Positions 1 through 6,871 are shown, counted from the stretch's first letter. The stretch: 12,140 nt of DNA from JABFRZ01 sp031413955 (GCA_031413955.1 JANOGB010000087.1:1-12140), one strand, 5' to 3'. Notes: a model not told the origin generated them from the letters alone. Made by a program: numbers and translations.

Positions 1-44
1 TTGAGCACTCCGAACGCGATCATCCAGATTCCGATCCGGCGCAT
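1..44 (-). CDS. 5' end of a membrane protein gene (truncated by window edge)
   Basis: Only 14 complete codons are visible, reading MRRIGIWMIAFGVL from an ATG at 44. The hydrophobic run after two arginines looks like the start of a membrane segment or signal anchor. A clear ribosome binding site, GAAGGA (complement of 50-55), lies 5 nt before the ATG, which is the main reason to call it. It follows the YbjQ gene by 25 nt on the same strand, so it is probably the last visible member of the lpxB-sigma operon. The product cannot be named from so little sequence. Confidence 0.55.
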   Translation of the reverse strand, partial: MRRIGIWMIAFGVL

Positions 45-49
45 TCTCG

Positions 50-55
50 TCCTTC
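50..55 (-). promoter_or_regulatory. Shine-Dalgarno site for the truncated gene
   Basis: GAAGGA on the minus strand, 5 nt before the ATG at 44, in the short gap after the YbjQ stop codon. It supports a real downstream gene leaving the window. Confidence 0.55.
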
Positions 56-69
56 GAAGTGGGGCCCGA

Positions 70-384
70 TCAACTCAAACGCACCGCCGTGCCGTACGCC
101 AGCATCTCGGCCGCGTCGTCGCCGATGTCGCTGGACATGAAGCGCAGGCCCACGATCGCTTGCGCGCCGCGCGCGCGGGCTTCTTCGACCATCCGATCGA
201 GGGCTTGCTCGCGCGATTCGGCCAGGAGCTTGGTGTACTCGGTGACCTCGCCGCCGACGAGATTCTTGAGCTTGGCGAGGACGTCGCGGCCGATGTGCGC
301 GGAACGCACGGAGCTGCCGCGCACGAGGCCGATGACCTCGGTGATGGTGCGACCAGGAACGTCGTCGGTCGTGCACAGGATCAT
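70..384 (-). CDS. YbjQ/UPF0145 family protein (heavy-metal-binding-domain type)
   Basis: The 104-residue product matches YbjQ/UPF0145 proteins over its full length, and that family usually has just over 100 residues. Visible hallmarks are the N-terminal TTDDVPGRTITEVIGLVRG, the centre with EYTKLLAESREQALDRM, and the C-terminal GAQAIVGLRFMSS followed by an acidic stretch and AYGTAV. The family forms small cytoplasmic oligomers and is sometimes labelled heavy-metal-binding, but its function is not established. There is no signal peptide or membrane segment. The ATG at 384 overlaps the TGA of the anti-sigma gene (ATGA), so translation is probably coupled. Its place directly after a sigma/anti-sigma pair suggests it belongs to that module; this is inference. 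The family call is confident, the role is not. Confidence 0.9.
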   Translation of the reverse strand: MILCTTDDVPGRTITEVIGLVRGSSVRSAHIGRDVLAKLKNLVGGEVTEYTKLLAESREQALDRMVEEARARGAQAIVGLRFMSSDIGDDAAEMLAYGTAVRLS

Positions 385-821
385 CGCTGGACCTTTCGAT
401 AGGGATCGAGCGGCAGGGTGCGCAGGCGTGCGCGCAGCGTGGCGCCGAGGAGCAGTGCACCGCCGAGGAGCAGCGCGCAGAAGAGCAGCTTCAGCGCGAG
501 CGGGGCATCCGACAGGAAGAGCTGCCACAGCCCGAAGGCCGAGACGCCCAGGAATCCCAGGACGAGCAGGATCCACCCCACACCCAGCGCGGTTCGCTGC
601 AGCGGATCGCGCGCCAGCGCGTCCCACTCGTGGTCCATCGGTTCCTTCGGCGCGGCGGCGCGCGCCAGGAGCTCGAGCGACTGCAATGCGCTCACCTCGT
701 GCCGCAGTTCGGGGCTGGCGGCCAGGCGACCCTCGAACTCGGCGCGCCCCTCGGCCGTGAGCTCGCCGTCGACGTAGGCCATGGCCAGCAGCTCGTCGCG
801 GGTCGGTTCGCGCTCGCTCAT
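381..821 (-). CDS. membrane anti-sigma factor-like protein, two TM helices, no zinc ligands
   Basis: A 146-residue protein directly after an ECF sigma gene. Residues 8-56 form a charged helical domain with LLAMAYVDGELTAEGRAEFE and LAASPELRHEVSAL, the typical core of anti-sigma domains of the RskA/zf-HC2 type. The H-x3-C-x2-C zinc motif of zinc anti-sigma factors is absent, since this domain has no cysteine. Two hydrophobic helices follow (about 79-103 and 108-128) and the short C-terminus is basic. The expected role is to hold the sigma factor at the inner membrane until a signal arrives. There is almost no periplasmic domain, so the signal may be membrane-borne. The ATG at 821 overlaps the sigma TGA (ATGA), and its own TGA overlaps the YbjQ ATG. 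Anti-sigma function is inferred from topology, motif and position. Confidence 0.8.
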   Translation of the reverse strand: MSEREPTRDELLAMAYVDGELTAEGRAEFEGRLAASPELRHEVSALQSLELLARAAAPKEPMDHEWDALARDPLQRTALGVGWILLVLGFLGVSAFGLWQLFLSDAPLALKLLFCALLLGGALLLGATLRARLRTLPLDPYRKVQR

Positions 822-1432
822 CGTCGTTCCTCCGCACGGGAATCGGCGCGCGCGGGCGCACCCTCCTCGAAGTAGCCCGCGAGCGCCTCGCGCAACCGCC
901 GTCGCGCGTGGAACAGGCGCGACATCACCGTGCCCTCCGGGATCTGCAGCTCGCGCGCGATCTCGGAGTAGGTGAGCTCCTGGAAATGGCGCAGGCCGAG
1001 GATCTCGCGGTCGCGCGCCGCGAGGCGCCGAAAGCCCTGCCAGAAGACCGTGCGGCGTTCCTCGGCGCCGAGACCGTCGGTGGGCGCGGGGCTTTCGGTG
1101 TCGGTGATCTCCCAGTCGGGCTCGCCCTCTTCCCGTCCGCCCGAGAGCGAACGCGCACGCAGGCGCTTCGTGCTGCGCAGGAAGCTGAAGCAAGTGTTGC
1201 GCAGGATGCGGTGGAACCAGGGCAGGAAGGGCTCGCCCTCGCGGTAGGTATCGCGCGCGCGAAAAGTCTTGAGAAAAGCCTCCTGGGAGAGCTCGAGCGC
1301 GTCCTCACGCGAGCCGACCCAGGCGCGGGCGAGCTGAAATGCGCGGTTGCGCAGGGCCGAGGTCAGCTCGTCGAAGGCCGCCGGGTCGCCGTGCTTGGCA
1401 CGCGTCATCCAGGCGCTCGCGCGGGCTTCCAT
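818..1432 (-). CDS. ECF-type RNA polymerase sigma factor (sigma-70 family)
   Basis: A 204-residue ECF sigma factor with the two usual domains. Region 2 spans about residues 15-92, with AWVGSREDALELSQEAFLKTF (core binding) and PFLPWFHRILRNTCFSFLR (-10 recognition). A polar linker follows at 93-128. Region 4 spans about 132-186, with LAARDREILGLRHF, ELTYSEIARELQIPEGTVMSR and LFHARRRL as the helix-turn-helix for -35 recognition. It should direct a small regulon under control of the anti-sigma factor encoded next, with which it overlaps by 4 nt. The start is uncertain. The ATG at 1432 has a weak GAGGG 4 nt away, while an in-frame TTG at 1495 has an ideal GAGGAG 7 nt away and would add 21 residues. 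I kept the ATG because it fits the family's length. Confidence 0.92.
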   Translation of the reverse strand: MEARASAWMTRAKHGDPAAFDELTSALRNRAFQLARAWVGSREDALELSQEAFLKTFRARDTYREGEPFLPWFHRILRNTCFSFLRSTKRLRARSLSGGREEGEPDWEITDTESPAPTDGLGAEERRTVFWQGFRRLAARDREILGLRHFQELTYSEIARELQIPEGTVMSRLFHARRRLREALAGYFEEGAPARADSRAEERR

Positions 1433-1502
1433 CGCGCCCTCGTACTCCTTGCCGGCGGGGCCCTTCAAAGGCAGATCTGCGAAGTTTTCGGCCAAGAATA
1501 GG

Positions 1503-1508
1503 CTCCTC
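1503..1508 (-). promoter_or_regulatory. Shine-Dalgarno-like GAGGAG overlapping the lpxB stop codon
   Basis: The minus strand reads TGAGGAG: the lpxB TGA runs into a strong ribosome binding sequence, 7 nt before an in-frame TTG (1495) of the sigma gene. Either the sigma factor starts at this TTG, or ribosomes reload here for the ATG 63 nt further on. It argues that lpxB and the sigma gene are co-translated. Confidence 0.4.
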
Positions 1509-2898
1509 AGGCGCCGGCCAGGCGTAGCAGGTGGCGCGCGGCGCGCGCGACGGCCCCGCTCGGTCCCAGGCGCGCGGCGGCGGTTTCGAGCTCGGCCACG
1601 TTGCGGGCCCGGAAGGTCGGCTCGAAGAGGGCGCGCTCGAGATGGGCAAGGCAGGCTGCACGCGGGCCGGCGCCGTGGAAGCAGGCCTCCCAGTAGACCG
1701 GAGCGCGCGCCAGCAGGTTGACGGAGGAGAACCAGGGCACGGTCAGGAGATGGGGCGCCACGCGGCTCGCGCAGGCGCCGTTCACCCGGTAGACGACCGC
1801 GGCCGGCAGGCGCTGGTGCAGGAGGTCGATCAGTACCGTGCCCGAGACCGACAAGGCCGCGCGCGCTCGGCCGAGCTCGGCGTGCAGGCCGCCGATGGCC
1901 AGGCGCACCCAGGTTCGGGCGCCGGCGGCAGAGAGGTGCGCCTCGAGCTCCGCAGCGCGCTGCGCGCTCTCGTGCGGCAGCACGATCTCGAGCTCGGGAT
2001 GGGAATCGTGCAGCTCGCGCGCGACCTCCAGCATCCACGGCAGGTTGCGCGCGATCACGGAGCTGCGGCTGCCGGGCAGGAGCACGAGGGCGGCTCGGCG
2101 CGGGTCGTCGCTCGCAGGCGCGGGCGCCAGCCCGTCCAGCGCCGGATGCCCCACGTGGGCCGTGCGCACGCCGTGACGAGCGAACCAGCTCGGCTCGAAG
2201 GGCAGGATCGTGAGCGCGAGTGCGAAGGCCTCGCGGTAGGCGTGCACGCGCCAGGGTGCCCAGCCCCAGTACTGGGGCGCAACGAAGTGCGCGCTCTGCA
2301 GGCCGGCCCGGCGCGCGATGCGCGCGAGCGGCACGAACAGGGCCGGTGAGTCGACCGGCACGACGAGGTCGGGGCGAAAACGCGCCAGGGCTGCGCCCGT
2401 GCCGGTGAGGAGGCGCGCGTAGTAGGGCAGCGAGCGCAGCGGATCGAGCCCCATGGAGGCACGCGCCAGGGGATCGCCGATGGTCTCGACGCCGAGCGCG
2501 CGCGTGGCCGCGCCGCCCAGGGCCAGGATCTCGGGCGCGGGCGCGCCGGCGCGGGCGAGCTCTTCACGCAGGCACTGGATCAGGCGCACCGCATGGCGCT
2601 CGCCCGAGGGCTCGGCGCTGGCCACGAAGAGTCGCAGGGGCCGTCCGGGCAGGGCGCGCGGCGCGGGCGCGTCCTCGACGGGCCGGGCGCTCTCGAGGTC
2701 GAGCGCGAGCTCGCGCCGCAACCGGCTGGCCCGCGCGAGATGACGCGCGGCCCGCAGCGGCAGGGCGAGCGCGTTGCCGGCCGCGCGCGCGAGTTCCGCC
2801 GCCACGGCGCGGCGGGCCGGGAACGCGCTCGTACTCGTGGTCGCGGTCGGCAGGGCGTGCGCACTCGCTCCTGCGCCCGGATCCAGGGCTACCGTCAT
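1507..2898 (-). CDS. lpxB: lipid-A-disaccharide synthase-like protein, with N-terminal extension
   Basis: LpxB (GT19) joins UDP-2,3-diacylglucosamine to lipid X at the inner face of the inner membrane. Family landmarks run in order: ASAEPSGERHAVRLIQCL (93-110; the usual form is AGEASGD), LALGG, ASMGLDPLRSLPYYARLL, VDSPALFVPLARIARR (182-197), HFVAPQYWGWAPWRV (204-218), ILPFEPSWF, VGHPALD, LLPGSRSSVIARNLPWML (273-290), LSVSGTVLIDLLHQRLPAAVVYRV and VPWFSSVNLLAR. The protein has 463 residues against about 380 for E. coli LpxB. The surplus is an alanine- and arginine-rich N-terminal stretch of roughly 85 residues with no signal peptide. Several motif positions are altered (GEASGD to AEPSGE, DAPDF to DSPALF), so it could be a divergent paralogue. 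The ATG at 2898 has no obvious ribosome binding site, and an internal GTG start is possible. It heads the sigma/anti-sigma/YbjQ run. Confidence 0.85.
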   Translation of the reverse strand: MTVALDPGAGASAHALPTATTSTSAFPARRAVAAELARAAGNALALPLRAARHLARASRLRRELALDLESARPVEDAPAPRALPGRPLRLFVASAEPSGERHAVRLIQCLREELARAGAPAPEILALGGAATRALGVETIGDPLARASMGLDPLRSLPYYARLLTGTGAALARFRPDLVVPVDSPALFVPLARIARRAGLQSAHFVAPQYWGWAPWRVHAYREAFALALTILPFEPSWFARHGVRTAHVGHPALDGLAPAPASDDPRRAALVLLPGSRSSVIARNLPWMLEVARELHDSHPELEIVLPHESAQRAAELEAHLSAAGARTWVRLAIGGLHAELGRARAALSVSGTVLIDLLHQRLPAAVVYRVNGACASRVAPHLLTVPWFSSVNLLARAPVYWEACFHGAGPRAACLAHLERALFEPTFRARNVAELETAAARLGPSGAVARAARHLLRLAGA

Positions 2899-2954
2899 CG
2901 CGGGTATTGGACCCGTTGCCGCGCGCGCGAAGCAAGCCGCCGGTCATGGAGCGC

Positions 2955-2960
2955 TACAAT
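2955..2960 (+). promoter_or_regulatory. possible -10 element for a leaderless TPR transcript
   Basis: TACAAT ends 7 nt before the GTG start at 2968, the spacing expected if transcription begins at the start codon. No good -35 hexamer lies 17 nt upstream (GCAAGC), and the GTG has no ribosome binding site. A weak prediction based on one hexamer and spacing. Confidence 0.3.
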
Positions 2961-2967
2961 CCGACGT

Positions 2968-3663
2968 GTGCTGCGCCTCGTCGGATTCTTCGTGCTCGCG
3001 GTCCTGCTCGCCTCCGTGCTCGGCTACGTGCCGGTAATCGGGCCGCTCTTTCGCCACACGGGGCTGATCGGGATCCTGATCTCGGCGGCGCTGCTCTCGG
3101 CGATCGTGACCCGCGTGAGCCAGCGCTTGGTCACGGCGCGCAAGCTGCGCTCCGAGCTGCGCGCTCTGGGCGAGGTCGGCAATGCGCGCGGCCATGGCAA
3201 GATCGGCGCCTTGTACCTCGCGCGCGGCCGGCCGCGCGCGGCGCTGGAACACCTGGCGGAGGCGGCTCGCGGCGAGCCCGAGCTGGCCGAGTGGCATTAT
3301 CGCCTCGGCCTCGCGCGCCTCGCGACGCGGGATGCCACGGGCGCGCTGGCGGACTTCGAGCGTTGCGTCGAGCGCGAGGAGGAGCACGCCTACGGCGCAG
3401 CTCAGATGCGGCGCGCGGAGTGCCTGCAACGAATTGGACGTGCCGAGGAGGCGCTCGAGGCGCTGGCGCTCTTCGAGCGCAACCACGGGCCCAGCCCGGA
3501 AGGCCTCTACCGGCGCGGGCAAGCGCTGCGTAGCCTCGGCAAGAAGCGCGCAGCACGCGCGGCCTTTGCCGAGGTAGCCGCGCTCGCGAGCAAGGCCTCG
3601 CGCTACCAGAAACGCGAGGCCGGTTGGTGGGCGTTCCGGGCGGGCCTGGCCAAGCTGGTGTAG
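2968..3663 (+). CDS. membrane-anchored tetratricopeptide-repeat protein
   Basis: A 231-residue protein starting at GTG 2968. Residues 1-20 and about 31-49 are hydrophobic (GFFVLAVLLASVLGY and LIGILISAALLSAIV), giving two membrane helices. The rest is a soluble array of TPR-like helix pairs at about 77-106, 107-140, 144-175 and 177-208, with typical patterns such as ALYLARGRPRAALEHLAEAA, HYRLGLARLATRDATGALADFE and AECLQRIGRAEEALEALALF. TPRs bind proteins, so this is likely a membrane scaffold; no enzymatic motif is seen. The upstream reading frame is open but overlaps lpxB in antisense, and GTG is the last start before the hydrophobic helix. It stands alone on the plus strand, divergent from lpxB and convergent with the ABC operon. 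Partner and pathway are unknown. Confidence 0.8.
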   Translation: MLRLVGFFVLAVLLASVLGYVPVIGPLFRHTGLIGILISAALLSAIVTRVSQRLVTARKLRSELRALGEVGNARGHGKIGALYLARGRPRAALEHLAEAARGEPELAEWHYRLGLARLATRDATGALADFERCVEREEEHAYGAAQMRRAECLQRIGRAEEALEALALFERNHGPSPEGLYRRGQALRSLGKKRAARAAFAEVAALASKASRYQKREAGWWAFRAGLAKLV

Positions 3664-3666
3664 TGC

Positions 3667-3784
3667 TCAGCCGGGCACGCCAGGCTCCAGCCTGGCTCTG
3701 CGGTCTTCCTTTTTCCTTCCTCTCCTGGAAGAGCGGAACAAGCAAGAGAGAAGAGCCAGGCTGGAGCCTGGCGTGCCCGGCTGA
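3667..3784. repeat. perfect 33-bp inverted repeat between convergent genes
   Basis: The arms 3667-3699 and 3752-3784 are exact reverse complements and flank a 52-nt, partly pyrimidine-rich loop. Each arm also contains a nested hairpin, CCAGGCT-CC-AGCCTGG. Inside the loop, TCTTCC (3704-3709) can pair with GGAAGA (3727-3732). The element starts 3 nt after the TPR stop codon and ends 6 nt before the ABC permease stop codon, so it fills the convergent gap. Its position fits a bidirectional transcription barrier. The nested palindromes also fit a dispersed intergenic repeat. No transposase and no target-site duplication are visible. Confidence 0.9.
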
Positions 3785-3790
3785 ATCGAA

Positions 3791-4555
3791 TCACGGGCAG
3801 CGGCGGCGGAAGGCGAACAACGAACCGGCGAGGCACGCGCCGATCGTGGCGGCGAGCCCGAGCACGATCGGCGCGTTCCAGCGACCGTCGTCGTACAGGG
3901 CGAGCAGCACGTCCATGTCGCACAGCCGGAAGAGCGACGCGTGCGTGACGGTCTTGATCATGTACAGCGCGAACTGGAAGACGCTCACGAACAGGATCGT
4001 GAGCGCGATCTTGTTCGGGTTCGAGCCGAGGCACGAGCACAGGAAGGTCACGCCGTAGATCGCCAGCAGGAACAGCGACTGCTGCGCGGCGCACAGGAGG
4101 TAAGGCGCGTAGGCTTCGTACTCTTCCACGCGCTCGGCCAGCAGCGGGATGGTGAGCGTGGTCAGGAAGACCGGCACGACCAGGGCGAGCGCGCCGGCCG
4201 CATAACGCTCGAGCAGGAGCCGCGTGCGGGAGAAGGGCCGGGCGAGCAGGAGCTCGAGCGTTCCCCGATGGGCCTCGCCGGCCACGGCCGGCGCGGCGAA
4301 CAGCACGGCCGCCGCCGTGCCGAGCGCGTTGCAGCCCTTGAAGAAGTGCTGGGCCAGGACATAGGCGGGCAGACCGTATTCCTCGATCTTCCCGACCATC
4401 TCGTCGCCGACGATGGGCACGCTCTTGGCCATCGAGCGGATGGCGCTCATGTTCTCCAGGAACTCGGGCCAGAAGAGGATCGCCGCGGCCAGCATGGCCT
4501 CGAGCAGGAGCGCGTAGGCGAGCGCGAAGAACGCGAGTCCGGTGAGCCGCGCCAT
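3791..4555 (-). CDS. ABC-2-type transporter permease
   Basis: A 254-residue integral membrane protein. Hydrophobic helices lie at about 5-29, 75-92, 118-138, 153-176, 181-202 and 228-250. A 45-residue loop sits between the first two, which is common in ABC-2 permeases. The stretch AGEAHRGTLELLLARPFSRTRLLLER (92-117) is the conserved cytoplasmic coupling segment of ABC-2 permeases (E-x-x-x-G-T-L-E-L-L-L-x-x-P). Its ATG shares one base with the stop of the ATPase gene (TGATG), so both subunits are made together. The substrate cannot be read from the sequence. The SGNH hydrolase gene at the head of the operon hints at export of an acylated or glycan-type molecule, which is inference only. Confidence 0.88.
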   Translation of the reverse strand: MARLTGLAFFALAYALLLEAMLAAAILFWPEFLENMSAIRSMAKSVPIVGDEMVGKIEEYGLPAYVLAQHFFKGCNALGTAAAVLFAAPAVAGEAHRGTLELLLARPFSRTRLLLERYAAGALALVVPVFLTTLTIPLLAERVEEYEAYAPYLLCAAQQSLFLLAIYGVTFLCSCLGSNPNKIALTILFVSVFQFALYMIKTVTHASLFRLCDMDVLLALYDDGRWNAPIVLGLAATIGACLAGSLFAFRRRCP

Positions 4556-5487
4556 CACACGCCCTCCACGCCGTAGAGCTCGCGGTACAGCTCGGCCAGG
4601 GAGAGCTCGCCGTACACGATCGAGCGCACCGCCGGCAAACCGGGGGCGCCGAGCAGCGTGCGCAGTGTCGCGACCCCGTCGCCACGCGGGAAGAACAGCG
4701 TCGCGCGTTCCCCTTCCAGGCGTAGCTCGGGCGCGCCCGCGTTCGCGAGCACGCGCTCGAGCACCGCGCGCTCGGGAACGGTGACCCAGGTCACGCGCAA
4801 CGATTCGCGCGCGCGCCGGTAGAGGTCGCGCGCACTGGCCTCGTCCAGGAGCTGGCCCAACTTGAGAAATAGCTGGCGCGAGGAACCGCGCTCGACCTCG
4901 CCCAGGTGGTGCGAGGAGACGAGCAGTGTCGTCCCGCGCGCGGCGTCCGCGCGCAGCAGCTCGAGCACCTGCGCGCGGCGGGTGGGATCGAGGCCCTCGG
5001 TGGGCTCGTCCAGCACGCGCACGCGCACCTCGGGCGCAAGAGCCGCGGCGAGCAGGAGCTGGCGCTTCATGCCATGGCTGAAGCCGCGCAGCTTGCGCTC
5101 GAGCGGCAGCTCGAAGCCCGTCGCGAGCTCGGCGGCGCGCGCGAGCGCCGCGCGACCGCGGCCGCGCAGGCACCAGGCGAGGTGCGACCGAGCCGTGAGC
5201 TCGCCGTACACGTGCAGCTCGCCGCACAGGTAGGTCGCGCGGCGGCGGATGCCGAGCCCGTCGCCGGTGAGTTGCACGCCGTCGACCTCGGCCGTGCCCG
5301 CGTCGGGCCGCACCAGACCGAGCAGCATGCGCAGCAGCGTGCTCTTGCCGCTGCCGTTCGGACCGAGCAGCGCCGTGATCCCGCCCGGGCCGATCTCGGT
5401 CGTGAGCGGCTTGACCGCCACGTTGGTGCCGAAACGGCGCGTGAGGCCGGCGATGCGGATCGCCCCGTTGGCCGAGGCAGTGCTCAC
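4555..5487 (-). CDS. ABC transporter ATP-binding protein
   Basis: A 310-residue ATPase of the ABC-2/CcmA-like group. Walker A is GPNGSGKST (42-50). The signature is FSHGM (136-140), a form seen in place of LSGGQ in ABC-2 ATPases. Walker B is RVRVLDE (155-161), followed by the D-loop EGLD (164-167) and the H-loop histidine in SSHH (193). At the Q-loop, where YLPQE is usual, the sequence reads YLCGE (87-90... with E at 90), so the normal glutamine is missing. After the nucleotide-binding domain, residues 230-310 form the small C-terminal domain typical of exporters of this type. It starts at GTG 5487, overlapping the SGNH hydrolase stop (GTGA), and ends on the permease ATG. It powers the permease encoded next. 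Confidence 0.93.
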   Translation of the reverse strand: MSTASANGAIRIAGLTRRFGTNVAVKPLTTEIGPGGITALLGPNGSGKSTLLRMLLGLVRPDAGTAEVDGVQLTGDGLGIRRRATYLCGELHVYGELTARSHLAWCLRGRGRAALARAAELATGFELPLERKLRGFSHGMKRQLLLAAALAPEVRVRVLDEPTEGLDPTRRAQVLELLRADAARGTTLLVSSHHLGEVERGSSRQLFLKLGQLLDEASARDLYRRARESLRVTWVTVPERAVLERVLANAGAPELRLEGERATLFFPRGDGVATLRTLLGAPGLPAVRSIVYGELSLAELYRELYGVEGV

Positions 5488-6863
5488 GGCAGCAGGCCCT
5501 CCGCGCGCAGCTTCTCGTGCGCGAGCCGTGCGATGTGCGCGTAGCCCGCGCCGGTCAGGTGCATGTCGGGCTCGGCCGGAATCGCGACCGGAAAGCCAGC
5601 GAAGTAGGGCAGCTGCTCGGCATAGGGGAGCTCGTCCCAGACGCGGCCGGCTGCGCGCGCCCGGTCGCGGGCCCACGCCAGGGCTTCCTGCAGGCGCTCG
5701 TCGGCGATGTACTGATCCGTCAGGCAGTCCGGCGGCGCGCCCGCCGCGAAACGGTCGACGTTGTCGGCGTAGCCGCGCAGCCAGCCGAGCAGGTGCAGCG
5801 CGGGAAGGTCGAGCTCGGCGCACACCTCGCGGAACCACGCGTCGAGCGGCAGACCCGGCCAGTCGGCCTGGCGCGCGCTGCCGAGGAACGTCATCAGCGG
5901 CTGGTGGATCACGAACAGCGGCAGCTCGCGTTCACGGCACAGCGCGGCGATGCGCGCGAGAGCCGCGCGCGCGTAGGCCTGGTTGTCGGGCCGCACGAAG
6001 GCCCAGGGCACGCGCGGTTCGAGGTGTGGCCGCGGGCCGTTCTCGGCCGCGCGCGCGTGCTGCGCCGCGATCCAGCCATAGCTGTGACTCCAGCGCCACA
6101 GCGTGCGCTTGAAGCTCACGGGCAGCGGCAGGAAGTCGCGCCGCAGGAGGCCCAGTTCCTCGTCGAAGTAGAAACCCGACTGCTCGAGGTCGTTCGTGTT
6201 GCAGTAGAGCAGCACGAGATCGGGCTCGAGGGCCAGGCCGTCCTGCTCGAGGGCGCGCAGCGTCTGGCCGAGGTGGTAGCCGGGCACGCCGAGATCCAGG
6301 GCGCGCCACGTGCGGCCGCTCGCGAGCTCGGCCTCGCGCAAGTTGGCGCGCGCGGCGAGCTGGGAAACGAGCGTCTCCTCCTCGTCGCACCACAGTCCGA
6401 AGGCGTAGGAGTCGCCCAGGCACAGGAGCCGCCGCTCGTGCGCGGGCTTCGCGGCCGGGACCTCGGCCCCGCGCGTGCGCTGCGGCGAGACGCGAAAACG
6501 CCAGCCGTCGATCTCGGCCTCCGCGCCGGGGCGCATGGCGTAGCGCCGGACCGGATCCGCGAGCTCCTCGAACAGGTGCGCCCGGGTCAGGGCCACCCAG
6601 CGGCGGTTGGTGTGCGTGACGTTGTGCTCGAGGGCGCGCTCGCGCTGGTGCGTGAGGCGCAGGCCGAGCTCGGCCGCCAGCGTGAGCAGGGCCAGCGTGA
6701 ACACGGCGACGAGAAGACCCCGGCGCAGCTTGCGCCCTCGTTCCCCGCGTCCGACAGCCTCGGCCACGGCGGCAAAGCCGTGGTGGTCGTGCTCGTCGCC
6801 CGGCCCGTGTTCGTGGCCACCAGGTTCGTCGGCGCGTTCCTCGGAGCCTGGACCCAGGGCCAT
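5484..6863 (-). CDS. membrane-anchored SGNH/GDSL-family hydrolase
   Basis: A 459-residue protein. Residues 1-48 are hydrophilic and include a His/Asp/Glu-rich patch, GGHEHGPGDEHDHHG (15-29). One hydrophobic helix follows (about 49-68), then a probably periplasmic catalytic domain. SGNH blocks are visible: I, LCLGDSYAFG (147-156, nucleophile S152); II, LGVPGYHLGQ (191-200); III, YCNTND (220-225); and V, PDMHLTGAGY (432-441, D433 and H435). The family cleaves ester or acetyl groups from lipids or glycans, or transfers acyl groups; the substrate is not evident. The ATG at 6863 lacks a ribosome binding site but sits directly after a promoter-like sequence, so the mRNA may be leaderless. A shorter form from an internal GTG just before the helix is possible. 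It heads the ABC operon, overlapping the ATPase start by 4 nt. Confidence 0.85.
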   Translation of the reverse strand: MALGPGSEERADEPGGHEHGPGDEHDHHGFAAVAEAVGRGERGRKLRRGLLVAVFTLALLTLAAELGLRLTHQRERALEHNVTHTNRRWVALTRAHLFEELADPVRRYAMRPGAEAEIDGWRFRVSPQRTRGAEVPAAKPAHERRLLCLGDSYAFGLWCDEEETLVSQLAARANLREAELASGRTWRALDLGVPGYHLGQTLRALEQDGLALEPDLVLLYCNTNDLEQSGFYFDEELGLLRRDFLPLPVSFKRTLWRWSHSYGWIAAQHARAAENGPRPHLEPRVPWAFVRPDNQAYARAALARIAALCRERELPLFVIHQPLMTFLGSARQADWPGLPLDAWFREVCAELDLPALHLLGWLRGYADNVDRFAAGAPPDCLTDQYIADERLQEALAWARDRARAAGRVWDELPYAEQLPYFAGFPVAIPAEPDMHLTGAGYAHIARLAHEKLRAEGLLP

Positions 6864-6871
6864 GCGGCGGG

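Noticed and set aside
1531..2349. 272-codon plus-strand open frame opposite lpxB
   Set aside because: Antisense shadow; the lpxB frame has ordered family motifs throughout.
2899..2967. sigma70 promoter for lpxB in the divergent gap
   Set aside because: No hexamer pair with acceptable spacing was found on the minus strand; CAATAC near the ATG is too far from consensus.
3667..3784. Insertion sequence defined by terminal inverted repeats
   Set aside because: Only 52 nt lie between the arms, so no transposase, and no target duplication is visible. A non-autonomous element remains possible and is covered in the findings.
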